Below are positions 33,373 through 40,783 of a stretch of DNA of 64,000 nt, in pieces. Origin of the DNA: CBDBZX01 sp965213645. GTDB lineage: Bacteria; Deinococcota; Deinococci; Deinococcales; Trueperaceae. The stretch covers positions 682,001 to 746,000 of the forward strand of contig CBDBZX010000002.1 in assembly GCA_965213645.1 (NCBI GenBank). Direction: 5' to 3'. Made by a program: the position numbers and the translations under genes. The notes under the pieces are model-generated. The model was not told the origin of the DNA, made no database searches, and saw only the letters and a list, made by a program, of their open reading frames with translations. Every line of letters begins with the position of its first letter. Position 1 is the stretch's first letter.

Positions 33373-34203
33373 CTAATCCTTCACCGCCCCCGCTGTAATC
33401 CCCGCGACGAAGTAACGCTGCAAGAAGAGGAACAGAATTAAGAAGGGCACCGTCATCAAAACAGCCCCAACCATAATTCCGCCCCACGACACCCGCGTCA
33501 GCCCCAACAGCGTGCCGAGCGCGACGGGCGCGGTGTACATCTCTTGTTGGGTCAGGATGAGGAGCGGCCACAGGTAGTCGTTCCAGGCGGTCAAGAAGAG
33601 GATAATGCCCAAGGCCGCCAACGCCGAGCGCACCAAGGGCAGCGCGATCTGAAAGAAGATGCGGTACTCGCCCGCGCCGTCCACCCGCGCCGCGTCTAAA
33701 AGGCTCTGCGGCAAACCCATGAAGTTCTGCCGCATGAAAAATATCCCGAGTGAGTTCGCTAAAAGGGGTAGCACCACGCCGATATACGAATTTGTGAGAG
33801 TAAACTCCCTTGCCACCAAGATGTACTGCGGTATCACCACGACGAAGTAGGGAATCGTCAGCGTGGCGATGACAATCGTGAAGATCGCGCCGCGTCCGAA
33901 GAAGCGGTAGCGGGCGAAGGCGTAGCCGCCCATACTGGTCAGGATCAAGGATAGGAGCGTGTAGAGCCCCGAAATCACCACGCTGTTGAGGAGCGTGCGC
34001 AAAAAGCCCGTGTCGGCTTGTAAATCTCTAAAGTTCGCTAGGAAGTTGCCGCCCGGCAGAAGTGGTACGGGCGTGCTGAAAATCCGCGTTTCCTCGACCG
34101 TGGCGAAGACGAACATAAGCCAGAGCGGGGCGAGCCACAGAAGCGCCAACGGCACGATGAACACGTGCAGCCACACACTGTTGATGAGCCTCGAGCGCTT
34201 CAT
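33373..34203 (-). CDS. Sugar ABC transporter permease (MalG/LacG type)
   Basis: The protein has 276 residues with six membrane segments (for example WLHVFIVPLALLWLAPLWLM and FTIVIATLTIPYFVVVIPQY). The EAA loop, where the ATPase docks, reads DAARVDGAGEYRIFFQIALP. It follows the second permease gene with a 4-bp overlap, and the binding-protein gene lies further upstream. The three form one carbohydrate uptake system of the CUT1 family. No ATPase gene is in the cluster. Confidence 0.95.
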   Translation of the reverse strand: MKRSRLINSVWLHVFIVPLALLWLAPLWLMFVFATVEETRIFSTPVPLLPGGNFLANFRDLQADTGFLRTLLNSVVISGLYTLLSLILTSMGGYAFARYRFFGRGAIFTIVIATLTIPYFVVVIPQYILVAREFTLTNSYIGVVLPLLANSLGIFFMRQNFMGLPQSLLDAARVDGAGEYRIFFQIALPLVRSALAALGIILFLTAWNDYLWPLLILTQQEMYTAPVALGTLLGLTRVSWGGIMVGAVLMTVPFLILFLFLQRYFVAGITAGAVKD

Positions 34204-35060
34204 GACTCCCGCCCGAAGAGCCGGAGTTGCAGCACGGAGAAGAGCACGGCTAGAAGCGCGATGGTATAGCCAATGGCCGAAGCGTAGCCGAAGTTAAAGG
34301 AGCTAAAGCCCTGGTTGTAGAGGTAGACGCCCAAGGTCAAGGTGGCGTTGCCCGGTCCACCCCGGTTGGTAATCAGAAACGGCTCGGTGAAGAGCTGCAT
34401 GGTGCCGATGACTGATAGGACAAAAGCAAACAGCAAGATAGGGCGCAAAATCGGCACTGTGATACCCCAAAACTGCTGCCAGGCGTTCGCGCCGTCCAAC
34501 TCAGCGGCTTCGTAAAGCTCCAAGGGCACGTTTTGCAGCCCCGCTAGGATGATGATGGCGTTGTAGCCCGTCCAGCGCCAGGTTACGGTCAAAATGATGA
34601 GAAAGAGCGCCGGCCCCGGCGTGTTGAGCCAAGCCGGAGTCGGCAGCCCGAGCCCGCCCAAGGCTGCATTGACCGCGCCGTTCTGATCGTTAAACAGCAA
34701 CCGAAACACCGCTGAGTACGCCACCGAGCCGACCACCACAGGCGCGAAAAACGCGAAGCGAAAGAAGCCGCGCCACCTGAGCAGCGGTGAATTGAGCGCC
34801 ACCGCCAGCGCCGTGGCGAGCGCCAGCATAACGGGAACCTGGACGAGCAGGATTAAAAGGGTATTTTGCAGCGCTTTGATGAAAAAAGGGTCATTGAGGA
34901 GCCGTCCCCAGTTCACACCTGGTTCAAAGGTGTTGGGGAAGCTGCGCGTGTCTAAAAAAGAGAGGTAGAACGAGTTGAGAATAGGCCAGGCCCAAAAGAG
35001 GATAAAGATAAGGAGATAGGGGAGTAAAAAGGTATAGGGGATGAGTTTGTTTCGTTGCAT
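34200..35060 (-). CDS. Sugar ABC transporter permease (MalF/LacF type)
   Basis: The protein has 286 residues from ATG 35060, which has CTGGAG 5 nt before it; the open frame further upstream reads into a noncoding repeat. It has six membrane segments starting with IPYTFLLPYLLIFILFWAWP and the EAA loop EAAELDGANAWQQFWGITVP. It forms the inner-membrane channel with the second permease, encoded 4 bp overlapped. The binding-protein gene is 323 bp upstream, separated by a hairpin and a family A repeat. Confidence 0.95.
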   Translation of the reverse strand: MQRNKLIPYTFLLPYLLIFILFWAWPILNSFYLSFLDTRSFPNTFEPGVNWGRLLNDPFFIKALQNTLLILLVQVPVMLALATALAVALNSPLLRWRGFFRFAFFAPVVVGSVAYSAVFRLLFNDQNGAVNAALGGLGLPTPAWLNTPGPALFLIILTVTWRWTGYNAIIILAGLQNVPLELYEAAELDGANAWQQFWGITVPILRPILLFAFVLSVIGTMQLFTEPFLITNRGGPGNATLTLGVYLYNQGFSSFNFGYASAIGYTIALLAVLFSVLQLRLFGRES

Positions 35061-35126
35061 AGAAACTCCAGAAGTTGCTGTTAGAACAATTTCAAGATAA
35101 GAGAAGAGGTGCTTAGATGAATTTAA

Positions 35127-35285
35127 TACACTGCTAGCTAAGTTTTGCGACGCTGATGTCACCCCGAGCCCAATCGAGGGGTCTCGCCTCGTAATCTCGG
35201 TTAGAGGAGAAGGCAAGGTCAGAGATTCTTCGACTCCGCTCCGCTTTGCTCAGAATGACATGACTGACTTGTTACCTAACGCCGT
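35127..35285. repeat. Dispersed inverted-repeat element, family A (copy 3)
   Basis: It runs from TACACTGCTAGCTAAG to TTACCTAACGCCGTA, which are imperfect inverted repeats. Core words are GTCACCCCGAG, TCGAGGGGTCTCG, AAGGTCAGAGATTCTTCG and CTCAGAATGACATGA. It lies inside the sugar ABC operon. Confidence 0.82.
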
Positions 35286-35345
35286 ACGGAAGAATAAAGA
35301 GTAAAAGCTCGAGCCTCACCACCTCTAAGACTCGAGCCCCCAAAT

Positions 35346-35372
35346 AAGGGAAAGAGTTGACCTCTTTCCCTT
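35346..35372 (-). terminator. Hairpin after the sugar-binding-protein gene
   Basis: AAGGGAAAGAG and CTCTTTCCCTT form an 11-bp perfect stem with a 5-nt loop, 10 bp past the stop. It lacks a long T tract. It may protect the binding-protein mRNA or reduce readthrough into the permease genes. Confidence 0.7.
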
Positions 35373-35382
35373 GACATAATTG

Positions 35383-36669
35383 TTACTCCGACCCCTCCGC
35401 AATCGGCAGGCCAACCGCGCCTGAAATCTGCTGCGCGGCTTCGTCCATCGCCGTTTGCGCGTCGGGGTAGGCGTTCTCCGAGAGGTACTGCGTCAAAACG
35501 TTCGTGACAATTGTCCGCGCCTCTTGGAAGTACTGTGTGCCGCGAGCCTGCGGAATCTCGCCCAAGGTCGCTAAGATGTCTTGCCAAATGGCTTGGTTGC
35601 CCCAGTAGGGAACCTCTTCGCTCACGTAAGGTGCGTCGAGCGCAGGTAGATAAGAGGGAACTAAGCCGTAGTCCTCGAGCATGTTCACCTGTCCGTTGGT
35701 GGTTGCAAGTGCGTACTCCACAAAGGCCATCGCCGCTTCGGGGTTCTCGCTCGAGGCGGGAACCGCTAAGGCCGAGCCCCCCAAGTTCGCTGCCCGCACG
35801 CCGCCGGGCTCACTGGCGGGCATCTCGTACACGCCCCAGTTGCCCTCTTGCTCGGGCGCATTGCTCTGAATCGTGCCGACGTACCACGCACCGAAGACAG
35901 CGCCTGCCAGCGAATCGTTCTTGATCGCCTGAATCGCGCCGTTCCAGTCGACAATCGAGACGACGTTCGCGTCGTAGAGCTGCTTCATCGTTTCCATCGC
36001 GTTCACGCAGCCGGGCTGGTTCGCCGTCACGGTCTCGCCCGCGTCGTCGAAGTAGAAGCAGCCGTTCTGGTTGGCGAGCTGCCGCCAGACGCCGTCGTCG
36101 GAAAAGTCGAACCAGAGCATCTTCGCGCCCGTGGCTTCGTCTAAAGACTGTCCGGCGGCGATGAAGTCGTCCCAGGTTTCGATTTCGTCCGGGTTGATGC
36201 CCGCTTGCTCGTAGAGGTCGCGGCGGTAGAAGGTCACGACGGGGCCGGAGTCCCAGGGGACGGCAAAAATCTGCTCGCCGAGCATGAGTTCGGTCCACTT
36301 GAAGTCGGGGTAGTCCGAGCGCAGCTCGCTTGCGCCCATCGTGCCGAGGTCGGTAAAGCAGGTCGGGAAGCGGTTCCAGAAGACTTCGGCTTCGTTATTT
36401 TCAACCGCGTACACGTCGGGCATGTCCGCGCCGCCCGCCGCGCAACCCGCCAAGCCTCGGTCGTAGACTTGCTGGTTGCCCAAGTTTTCAACCCTCACGT
36501 TGACGTTGGGGTACTCCTCGTTAAAGCCGGGTATGAGGTTGTCGAGGGCTTCGGCGGCCACGTCCCAAGCCATGACGGTGATGTCACCCTCCAAGGCCGC
36601 GTCGTCTTGGGCAAAACCTACTGATGCGCCGGTGAGAAGAAGTGCGAATGCTAGCGTTACGGTCCTCAT
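35383..36669 (-). CDS. Sugar ABC transporter substrate-binding protein
   Basis: This family 1 solute-binding protein has 428 residues. The signal peptide is at residues 1-20 (VTLAFALLLTGASVGFAQ). The mature part begins with ITVMAWDVAAEALDNLIPGF; family segments include FAVPWDSGPVVTFYRRDLYE, WDDFIAAGQSLDEATGAKM and AMAFVEYALATTNGQ. It has no lipobox cysteine, so it is periplasmic rather than a lipoprotein. The start has AAGGAG. The sugar is unknown. Confidence 0.95.
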   Translation of the reverse strand: MRTVTLAFALLLTGASVGFAQDDAALEGDITVMAWDVAAEALDNLIPGFNEEYPNVNVRVENLGNQQVYDRGLAGCAAGGADMPDVYAVENNEAEVFWNRFPTCFTDLGTMGASELRSDYPDFKWTELMLGEQIFAVPWDSGPVVTFYRRDLYEQAGINPDEIETWDDFIAAGQSLDEATGAKMLWFDFSDDGVWRQLANQNGCFYFDDAGETVTANQPGCVNAMETMKQLYDANVVSIVDWNGAIQAIKNDSLAGAVFGAWYVGTIQSNAPEQEGNWGVYEMPASEPGGVRAANLGGSALAVPASSENPEAAMAFVEYALATTNGQVNMLEDYGLVPSYLPALDAPYVSEEVPYWGNQAIWQDILATLGEIPQARGTQYFQEARTIVTNVLTQYLSENAYPDAQTAMDEAAQQISGAVGLPIAEGSE

Positions 36670-36943
36670 TAAAACTCCTTTTCTCGCCCCTGTGAAGTTG
36701 GAGCGTTTCTATAGCTGACGTGCGCCTCGAGCGCCCCCTCCTCACAAATGCTTGCGACAAAGCGCAAAAAGGTAGAACCCACGAATGGGCGAGTTAAGAA
36801 GCTCGAGCTGCTACGTCCGGTTTGGCTATAAGAGAAGTCTATCGGTGCGCTAAAACCTTGTCAAGCATCCCGTCTTCATCGTTGGGCGTTGCAAGCGTAC
36901 CGATTTTGGAGCGTCAAGAACCCAGTTTGCGTCTCATAGCACC

Positions 36944-36949
36944 TATACT
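36944..36949 (+). promoter_or_regulatory. -10 element TATACT, leaderless start
   Basis: TATACT, 6 nt, then GTG 36956 of the DUF309 gene. Confidence 0.6.
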
Positions 36950-36955
36950 AAAGAG

Positions 36956-37303
36956 GTGAATGACCCTCCCGCTGACCCCTGGACAAGAGGCGTTGACCTC
37001 TTTCAAGCAGGCGAATATTGGGAGTGCCACGAAGCGTTAGAACCTCTCTGGTTAGCGTCCGAGGGGTTAGACCGTGAGTTTTACGGCGGCGTCATCCTTT
37101 TAGCGGCGGCGCTCCACAAGGCGCGGGTGATGGAAAGCGCAAGAGGTGGACGCCGCAACTACGCCAAGGCGCTCGCGCACTTAGCGCTCGTTCCAGATGA
37201 GTATTTAGATGTAGACGTACGCGAGTTAGAGTCTCTCGTTCATACTGCGCTCCGCAACTCCGCGCACCAACCGCAAATTCCTTTTATAGAGGTGAAGACG
37301 TAA
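36956..37303 (+). CDS. DUF309 domain protein
   Basis: The protein has 115 residues from GTG 36956. The family core is clear: GVDLFQAGEYWECHEALEPL (the H-E pair), then EFYGGVILLAAALHKARVM and RRNYAKALAHLALVPDEYL. DUF309 is a small helical domain of unknown function. The gene heads a tight run of three: its TAA overlaps the ATG of the PspC gene by one base, and a rhodanese gene follows. Confidence 0.9.
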   Translation: MNDPPADPWTRGVDLFQAGEYWECHEALEPLWLASEGLDREFYGGVILLAAALHKARVMESARGGRRNYAKALAHLALVPDEYLDVDVRELESLVHTALRNSAHQPQIPFIEVKT

Positions 37304-37590
37304 TGGATAAGTCAAACAAGGAGCAAAGGCGCGATACCCTCTTACACGACCAGCGCCGCGCCAGGCGGCCCAACAAGCCGGGACGATTGACGCGCTCTCG
37401 TCAGGATCAGATCGTCGCGGGCATCATGGGCGGCATCGCTGAGTACGTGGACGCCAACCCCCGTACGCTGCGCATCCTCTTCGCGCTCAGCCTGCCTTTA
37501 AGCGGCTTTATCACGCTGCTCGGTTACCTCATCTTATGGCCGCTCCTACCCTTAGAGAAAGATAGCGCGAAAGAGAACAGCGACGCTTAG
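37303..37590 (+). CDS. PspC domain protein
   Basis: The protein has 95 residues with a basic N-terminal region of about 35. The PspC core is SRQDQIVAGIMGGIAEYVDA, NPRTLRILFALSLPLSGFI and TLLGYLILWPLLP, with one or two membrane passes. PspC proteins belong to the envelope-stress (phage shock) network. Start and upstream stop overlap (TAATG), so translation is coupled to the DUF309 gene. No pspA is nearby. Confidence 0.9.
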   Translation: MDKSNKEQRRDTLLHDQRRARRPNKPGRLTRSRQDQIVAGIMGGIAEYVDANPRTLRILFALSLPLSGFITLLGYLILWPLLPLEKDSAKENSDA

Positions 37591-37592
37591 CG

Positions 37593-37910
37593 GTGCGCCC
37601 TATTGATATTGAACGGTTCTTAGAGGTGCTTGAAGAAGGTGCTGCGGCTTTTGACGTGCGGACTGAAGCGCAGCATCAGCGCGACGGGTTGCCGGGGACG
37701 GAAGTGTTGAGCTTAGAGGCGGTTCAAGCGGGTGAGTTGCCTGATGTGCCTAAAGAAAAGCCCGTTTACCTCATCTGCGAAAGAGGTCAGGTCTCGGAGT
37801 TGGCGGGGCTTTATCTCGAGGCGGCGGGCTTCCAAGAGGTCTATAACGTAGCGGGGGGGATGAAGGTGTGGCGGAAAGAACAGCAACGAGTTGAAAGCAA
37901 CGAGCAATGA
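37593..37910 (+). CDS. Rhodanese-like protein
   Basis: The protein has 105 residues from GTG 37593, 2 bp after the PspC gene. The rhodanese pattern is FDVRTEAQHQRDGLPG, then KPVYLICERGQVSELAGLYL, with the persulfide-forming Cys in ICERG, and FQEVYNVAGGMKVWRKE. It would move sulfane sulfur. The last residues (QRVESNEQ) are encoded by a dispersed repeat, so the C-terminus may have been altered by its insertion. Confidence 0.9.
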   Translation: MRPIDIERFLEVLEEGAAAFDVRTEAQHQRDGLPGTEVLSLEAVQAGELPDVPKEKPVYLICERGQVSELAGLYLEAAGFQEVYNVAGGMKVWRKEQQRVESNEQ

Positions 37911-37969
37911 GTCTAAAGAATCTCGCTCACCGTTCGTCCCCGAAAGGGGATTACTCGTTGCTCATTGCT
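37897..37969. repeat. Inverted repeat, family E (copy 2)
   Basis: AGCAACGAGCAATGAGT on the left faces ACTCGTTGCTCATTGCT on the right. The left arm overlaps the 3' end of the rhodanese gene. Relative of the hairpin at 23709. Confidence 0.75.
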
Positions 37970-38009
37970 ACCTTGTCAACCCCTTACGCCCAAACGCACC
38001 CTTCACAGG

Positions 38010-38015
38010 TAAACT
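38010..38015 (+). promoter_or_regulatory. -10 element TAAACT, leaderless start of dusA
   Basis: TAAACT, 6 nt, then ATG 38022. Confidence 0.55.
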
Positions 38016-38021
38016 TTAGAC

Positions 38022-39032
38022 ATGCACTACCCCATCAGTATCGCGCCCATGATGGACTGGACCGACCGCCATTACCGCTTTTTCATGCGCCAGCTCACCG
38101 AGCGGACCCTCCTCTATACCGAGATGGTCACGACGGGCGCAATCCTTTTCGGTGACAAAGCGCGTCACTTAGACTTTTCACTGGAGGAATTACCTCTCGC
38201 TTTACAACTCGGCGGCGACGACCCGCGCGCCCTCGCCGAATGCGCCCGCATCGCTGAGGGTTGGGGCTATTCTGAAGTCAACCTCAACGTCGGTTGCCCC
38301 TCGGAGCGCGTGCAGAGCGGCAACTTCGGCGCGTGTCTGATGGCGCAGCCCGAACTCGTCGCCGAGTGTGTGGCGGCGATGCGCGGCGCGACCTCTTTGC
38401 CTGTCACGGTCAAGCACCGCATCGGCGTGGACGAACTCGACCGCTACGAAGATATGGCGAACTTCGTGCGGGTTGTCTCGAAGTCAGAACCCGCGCGTTT
38501 CACCGTTCACGCCCGCAAAGCGTGGTTACAGGGACTCAGTCCCAAAGAGAACCGCACCGTGCCGCCCCTACGCTACGAAGAGGTGCACCGTTTGAAGCGG
38601 GAGTTCCCCCACCTGTTGATTGAAATCAACGGCGGGTTTAGGAGTCTCGAGTCCATCCAGTCTCAACTCACCCACGTAGACGCCGTGATGGTCGGGCGAG
38701 CCGCATATGAGACGCCTTACCTCTTCGCCACGGTTGATCGCGGGCTGTTCGGTGAAGATAAGGAACCCGCCACGCGGCGAGAGGTCGTAGAGGGGATGCT
38801 TCCTTACGTTGAGGCGCAATTGGCAAAAGGGGTTTATCTGGGCCGCATCACGCGGCATTTGTTGGGGCTCTTTGCGCATCAACCTGGAGCGCGGGCGTGG
38901 CGTCGTTTTATCAGCGAAAACGCACATAAAAAAGGGGCGGGCACTGAAGTTCTGTTGGGCGCAGTGGCGGAGGTTCCCGAGAGCGTTTTAGACGCGCCTC
39001 AACCCGCCGAGCCTGTTCTAAACTTGCACTAG
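38022..39032 (+). CDS. dusA: tRNA-dihydrouridine synthase A
   Basis: This FMN enzyme reduces U20/U20a in the tRNA D-loop. The 336-residue protein begins PISIAPMMDWTDRHYRFFMR and has LNVGCPSERVQSGNFGACLM with the catalytic cysteine, VKHRIGVDE, and the DusA-specific HARKAWLQGLSPKENR. ING-GFRS and VMVGRAAYETPYLF complete the FMN site. It ends 4 bp inside a convergent secreted-protein gene. Confidence 0.97.
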   Translation: MHYPISIAPMMDWTDRHYRFFMRQLTERTLLYTEMVTTGAILFGDKARHLDFSLEELPLALQLGGDDPRALAECARIAEGWGYSEVNLNVGCPSERVQSGNFGACLMAQPELVAECVAAMRGATSLPVTVKHRIGVDELDRYEDMANFVRVVSKSEPARFTVHARKAWLQGLSPKENRTVPPLRYEEVHRLKREFPHLLIEINGGFRSLESIQSQLTHVDAVMVGRAAYETPYLFATVDRGLFGEDKEPATRREVVEGMLPYVEAQLAKGVYLGRITRHLLGLFAHQPGARAWRRFISENAHKKGAGTEVLLGAVAEVPESVLDAPQPAEPVLNLH

Positions 39033-39565
39033 CCGCTACCGCCGCCTTCAAGTGCCCGAAACGAGCGTACGACCTCTTCGGTGATCGGGTCGAAGGTGGG
39101 CTTGAGGTCTCTTGCGTATTGGAGGGTGAGGCTCAGGTACGCGCCGCTCTCGGGGTGCTCCATCACCTTGGTGTAGAACACGGTATCCCCAGCAGCGCCA
39201 GTGAAGCCCGAAACGACGAACCAGTCGTCGCGCTGCACTTTGTAGGTCACTTGTCTATTAGGACCATCCTGTGAGAGCACCTCATAGGCTTCCGTAAGGT
39301 CACGCTCGAGCAACAAGCGACTGCCGAAGACCCGCATCTGCGCCCCATCAGGTGACGAAAACACCTGACCGTTCCCGTCTGTTAGCCCGCCTTGCGGCTG
39401 GAGGTAGCCGAGCGGCACGGCCACCGCGAAACCGAAGCGGCCATTGAAGTAGGTGCCGTAAGAGACCTCGCCGGTGGTGTAGACACTGTCATCAACGCTC
39501 TGGGAGAGCGCACCTCCCCACGCGAGTAACGCGAGCAAGGTGGCACGCCGCAATAAGAAGTTCAT
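39029..39565 (-). CDS. Hypothetical secreted protein, 178 aa
   Basis: The signal peptide is at about residues 1-22 (RATLLALLAWGGALSQS). The mature part is beta-rich, with NGRFGFAVAVPLGYLQPQGG, VFYTKVMEHPESGAYLSLTL and a C-terminal helix before Gly/Ser. The pattern of a 'phosphatidic-acid-phosphatase-free' periplasmic beta-sandwich resembles small PsbP-like or DUF1795-like proteins that carry a Phe-Gly-Phe-containing N-terminal strand, but I cannot assign it. It converges on dusA. TACACT lies 5 nt before ATG 39565. Confidence 0.75.
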   Translation of the reverse strand: MNFLLRRATLLALLAWGGALSQSVDDSVYTTGEVSYGTYFNGRFGFAVAVPLGYLQPQGGLTDGNGQVFSSPDGAQMRVFGSRLLLERDLTEAYEVLSQDGPNRQVTYKVQRDDWFVVSGFTGAAGDTVFYTKVMEHPESGAYLSLTLQYARDLKPTFDPITEEVVRSFRALEGGGSG

Positions 39566-39570
39566 AGCTC

Positions 39571-39576
39571 AGTGTA
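39571..39576 (-). promoter_or_regulatory. -10 element TACACT, leaderless start
   Basis: On the minus strand TACACT is followed by 5 nt and ATG 39565. Confidence 0.55.
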
Positions 39577-39669
39577 GCGGGGTCGAAGAGAATTATCTCA
39601 CACGTTCGTCACACCCGCTTCAGTGCGTCATATAAATTAGAACGCAGCTCCTTAGCACAACTGGAGCCA

Positions 39670-40269
39670 TCAGTCGCCAAGAGGTGAGGTGAGGACCTTC
39701 AGGGCTGCCTCGTAGGGCTCCTTTGACCTCTTTTGCACTTCGGGCCCCAGCTTCCTCCAACTCCTATTCAGCTTCTCCTTCACCCAAGTTGCGCCCTCGT
39801 CAATCCCCAACCGCTTGTGAACGTAGGCAAAAAGGAGTAACGACGGCACGTTCTGAAGATGCGCCAAAGCGTCCGCAGACGCTAAACACCGCGCTTCGGG
39901 CGTACTTCTTTTGCCCTCGACACTCCCTCTATGCTCAGCGATACAGCGTTTTACTTCGTCTATTTTCACCGCTGGATAATCCAAAGAGGTCAAGAGGTGT
40001 TGGGCCTCGAGCGGTCCGTGAACATGATGTTCTGCATACAACCTCTCATCTTTTACGCTCGCGTAGTCGTGCAAGAGTGCCGCGAGTTCAACGACCTCTT
40101 CATCTGCGCCGAATTCTGCTGAGAGGTCTTTACCCAACCTCACGACCTCTTGAATATGGTGCGTCCAGATGCCGTAGCCGAAGATGTTTGTAGGTGCGGC
40201 GCAGGCGCGTTCGACGAGGTGGGCGACCTCTTTGACAACTTCAGCGCGGGTCATACGTTTTGAGTTCAT
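39670..40269 (-). CDS. HD domain phosphohydrolase
   Basis: The protein has 199 residues. Metal ligands of the HD fold are visible: WTHHIQEVVRLG (first His), LAALLHDYASV (HD pair), AEHHVHGPLEAQHLL and CIAEHRGS, with the late Asp in LASADALAHLQN. This is like stand-alone HD hydrolases acting on nucleotides. The start overlaps the P-loop kinase gene by 29 bp; an internal ATG (MTRAEVV) would shorten the overlap. The pair is probably cotranscribed. The substrate is unknown. Confidence 0.87.
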   Translation of the reverse strand: MNSKRMTRAEVVKEVAHLVERACAAPTNIFGYGIWTHHIQEVVRLGKDLSAEFGADEEVVELAALLHDYASVKDERLYAEHHVHGPLEAQHLLTSLDYPAVKIDEVKRCIAEHRGSVEGKRSTPEARCLASADALAHLQNVPSLLLFAYVHKRLGIDEGATWVKEKLNRSWRKLGPEVQKRSKEPYEAALKVLTSPLGD

Positions 40270-40714
40270 CTTGGGTAGGAGGTTGAAACCAGCCTATCCA
40301 CTCTCTAAGTTTCGCCTCGGGGATGTAAGCTGCGCCTTCGGGAAGTTCGGCGTTTCTCCTTGTAAGCCGCTCCAAAAGAACCTCATCAGGCACGTCTAAA
40401 AAGTGGAGTTCGCTGCTCGCGCCTAGCTGCGCCGCCCTTGCTCGGTAATCTTCTCGCTCTTGGACTGACCAAAAACCGAAGTCTAAAATAACGTTCATGC
40501 CCAACGTAAGCACCCTCGCTGCAACCTCCCATTGCATTGCCTCAATAAGGTCGTGTCTTTCGTCATGCTCCTTTTCCAAAACGTCGTGACCGAACAAACG
40601 AATATGCCACTCATCAGGCGTGAGGCGCAGGGCGGAGACTTGGGGCTCGAGCCGCTTGGCATAGGTTGTTTTACCCGCGCAGGGCAGGCCGCAGATAAGG
40701 TGTAGCGTTGCCAT
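40241..40714 (-). CDS. P-loop ATP-binding kinase-like protein (AAA_33 type)
   Basis: The protein has 157 residues from ATG 40714. Walker A is ICGLPCAGKTTYAKRL at residue 8, then LTPDEWHIRLFG, and a Walker-B-like strand MNVILDFGFWSVQEREDYR. This form is shared by small nucleoside/polynucleotide kinases and zeta-toxin-like phosphotransferases. Coupled to the HD gene it suggests a kinase/phosphatase pair on one substrate, an inference only. TATGCT lies 7 nt before the ATG. Confidence 0.85.
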   Translation of the reverse strand: MATLHLICGLPCAGKTTYAKRLEPQVSALRLTPDEWHIRLFGHDVLEKEHDERHDLIEAMQWEVAARVLTLGMNVILDFGFWSVQEREDYRARAAQLGASSELHFLDVPDEVLLERLTRRNAELPEGAAYIPEAKLREWIGWFQPPTQDELKTYDPR

Positions 40715-40721
40715 AAGACCA

Positions 40722-40727
40722 AGCATA
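40722..40727 (-). promoter_or_regulatory. -10 element TATGCT, leaderless start
   Basis: On the minus strand TATGCT is followed by 7 nt and ATG 40714 of the kinase-like gene. Confidence 0.5.
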
Positions 40728-40772
40728 GCAACTCCTCAACCTCTCCCAACAAGTTGCTCCGCTATTTCTTGC

Positions 40773-40778
40773 TACACT
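40773..40778 (+). promoter_or_regulatory. -10 element TACACT, leaderless start of carA
   Basis: TACACT, 5 nt, then ATG 40784. Confidence 0.55.
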
Positions 40779-40783
40779 CACTC

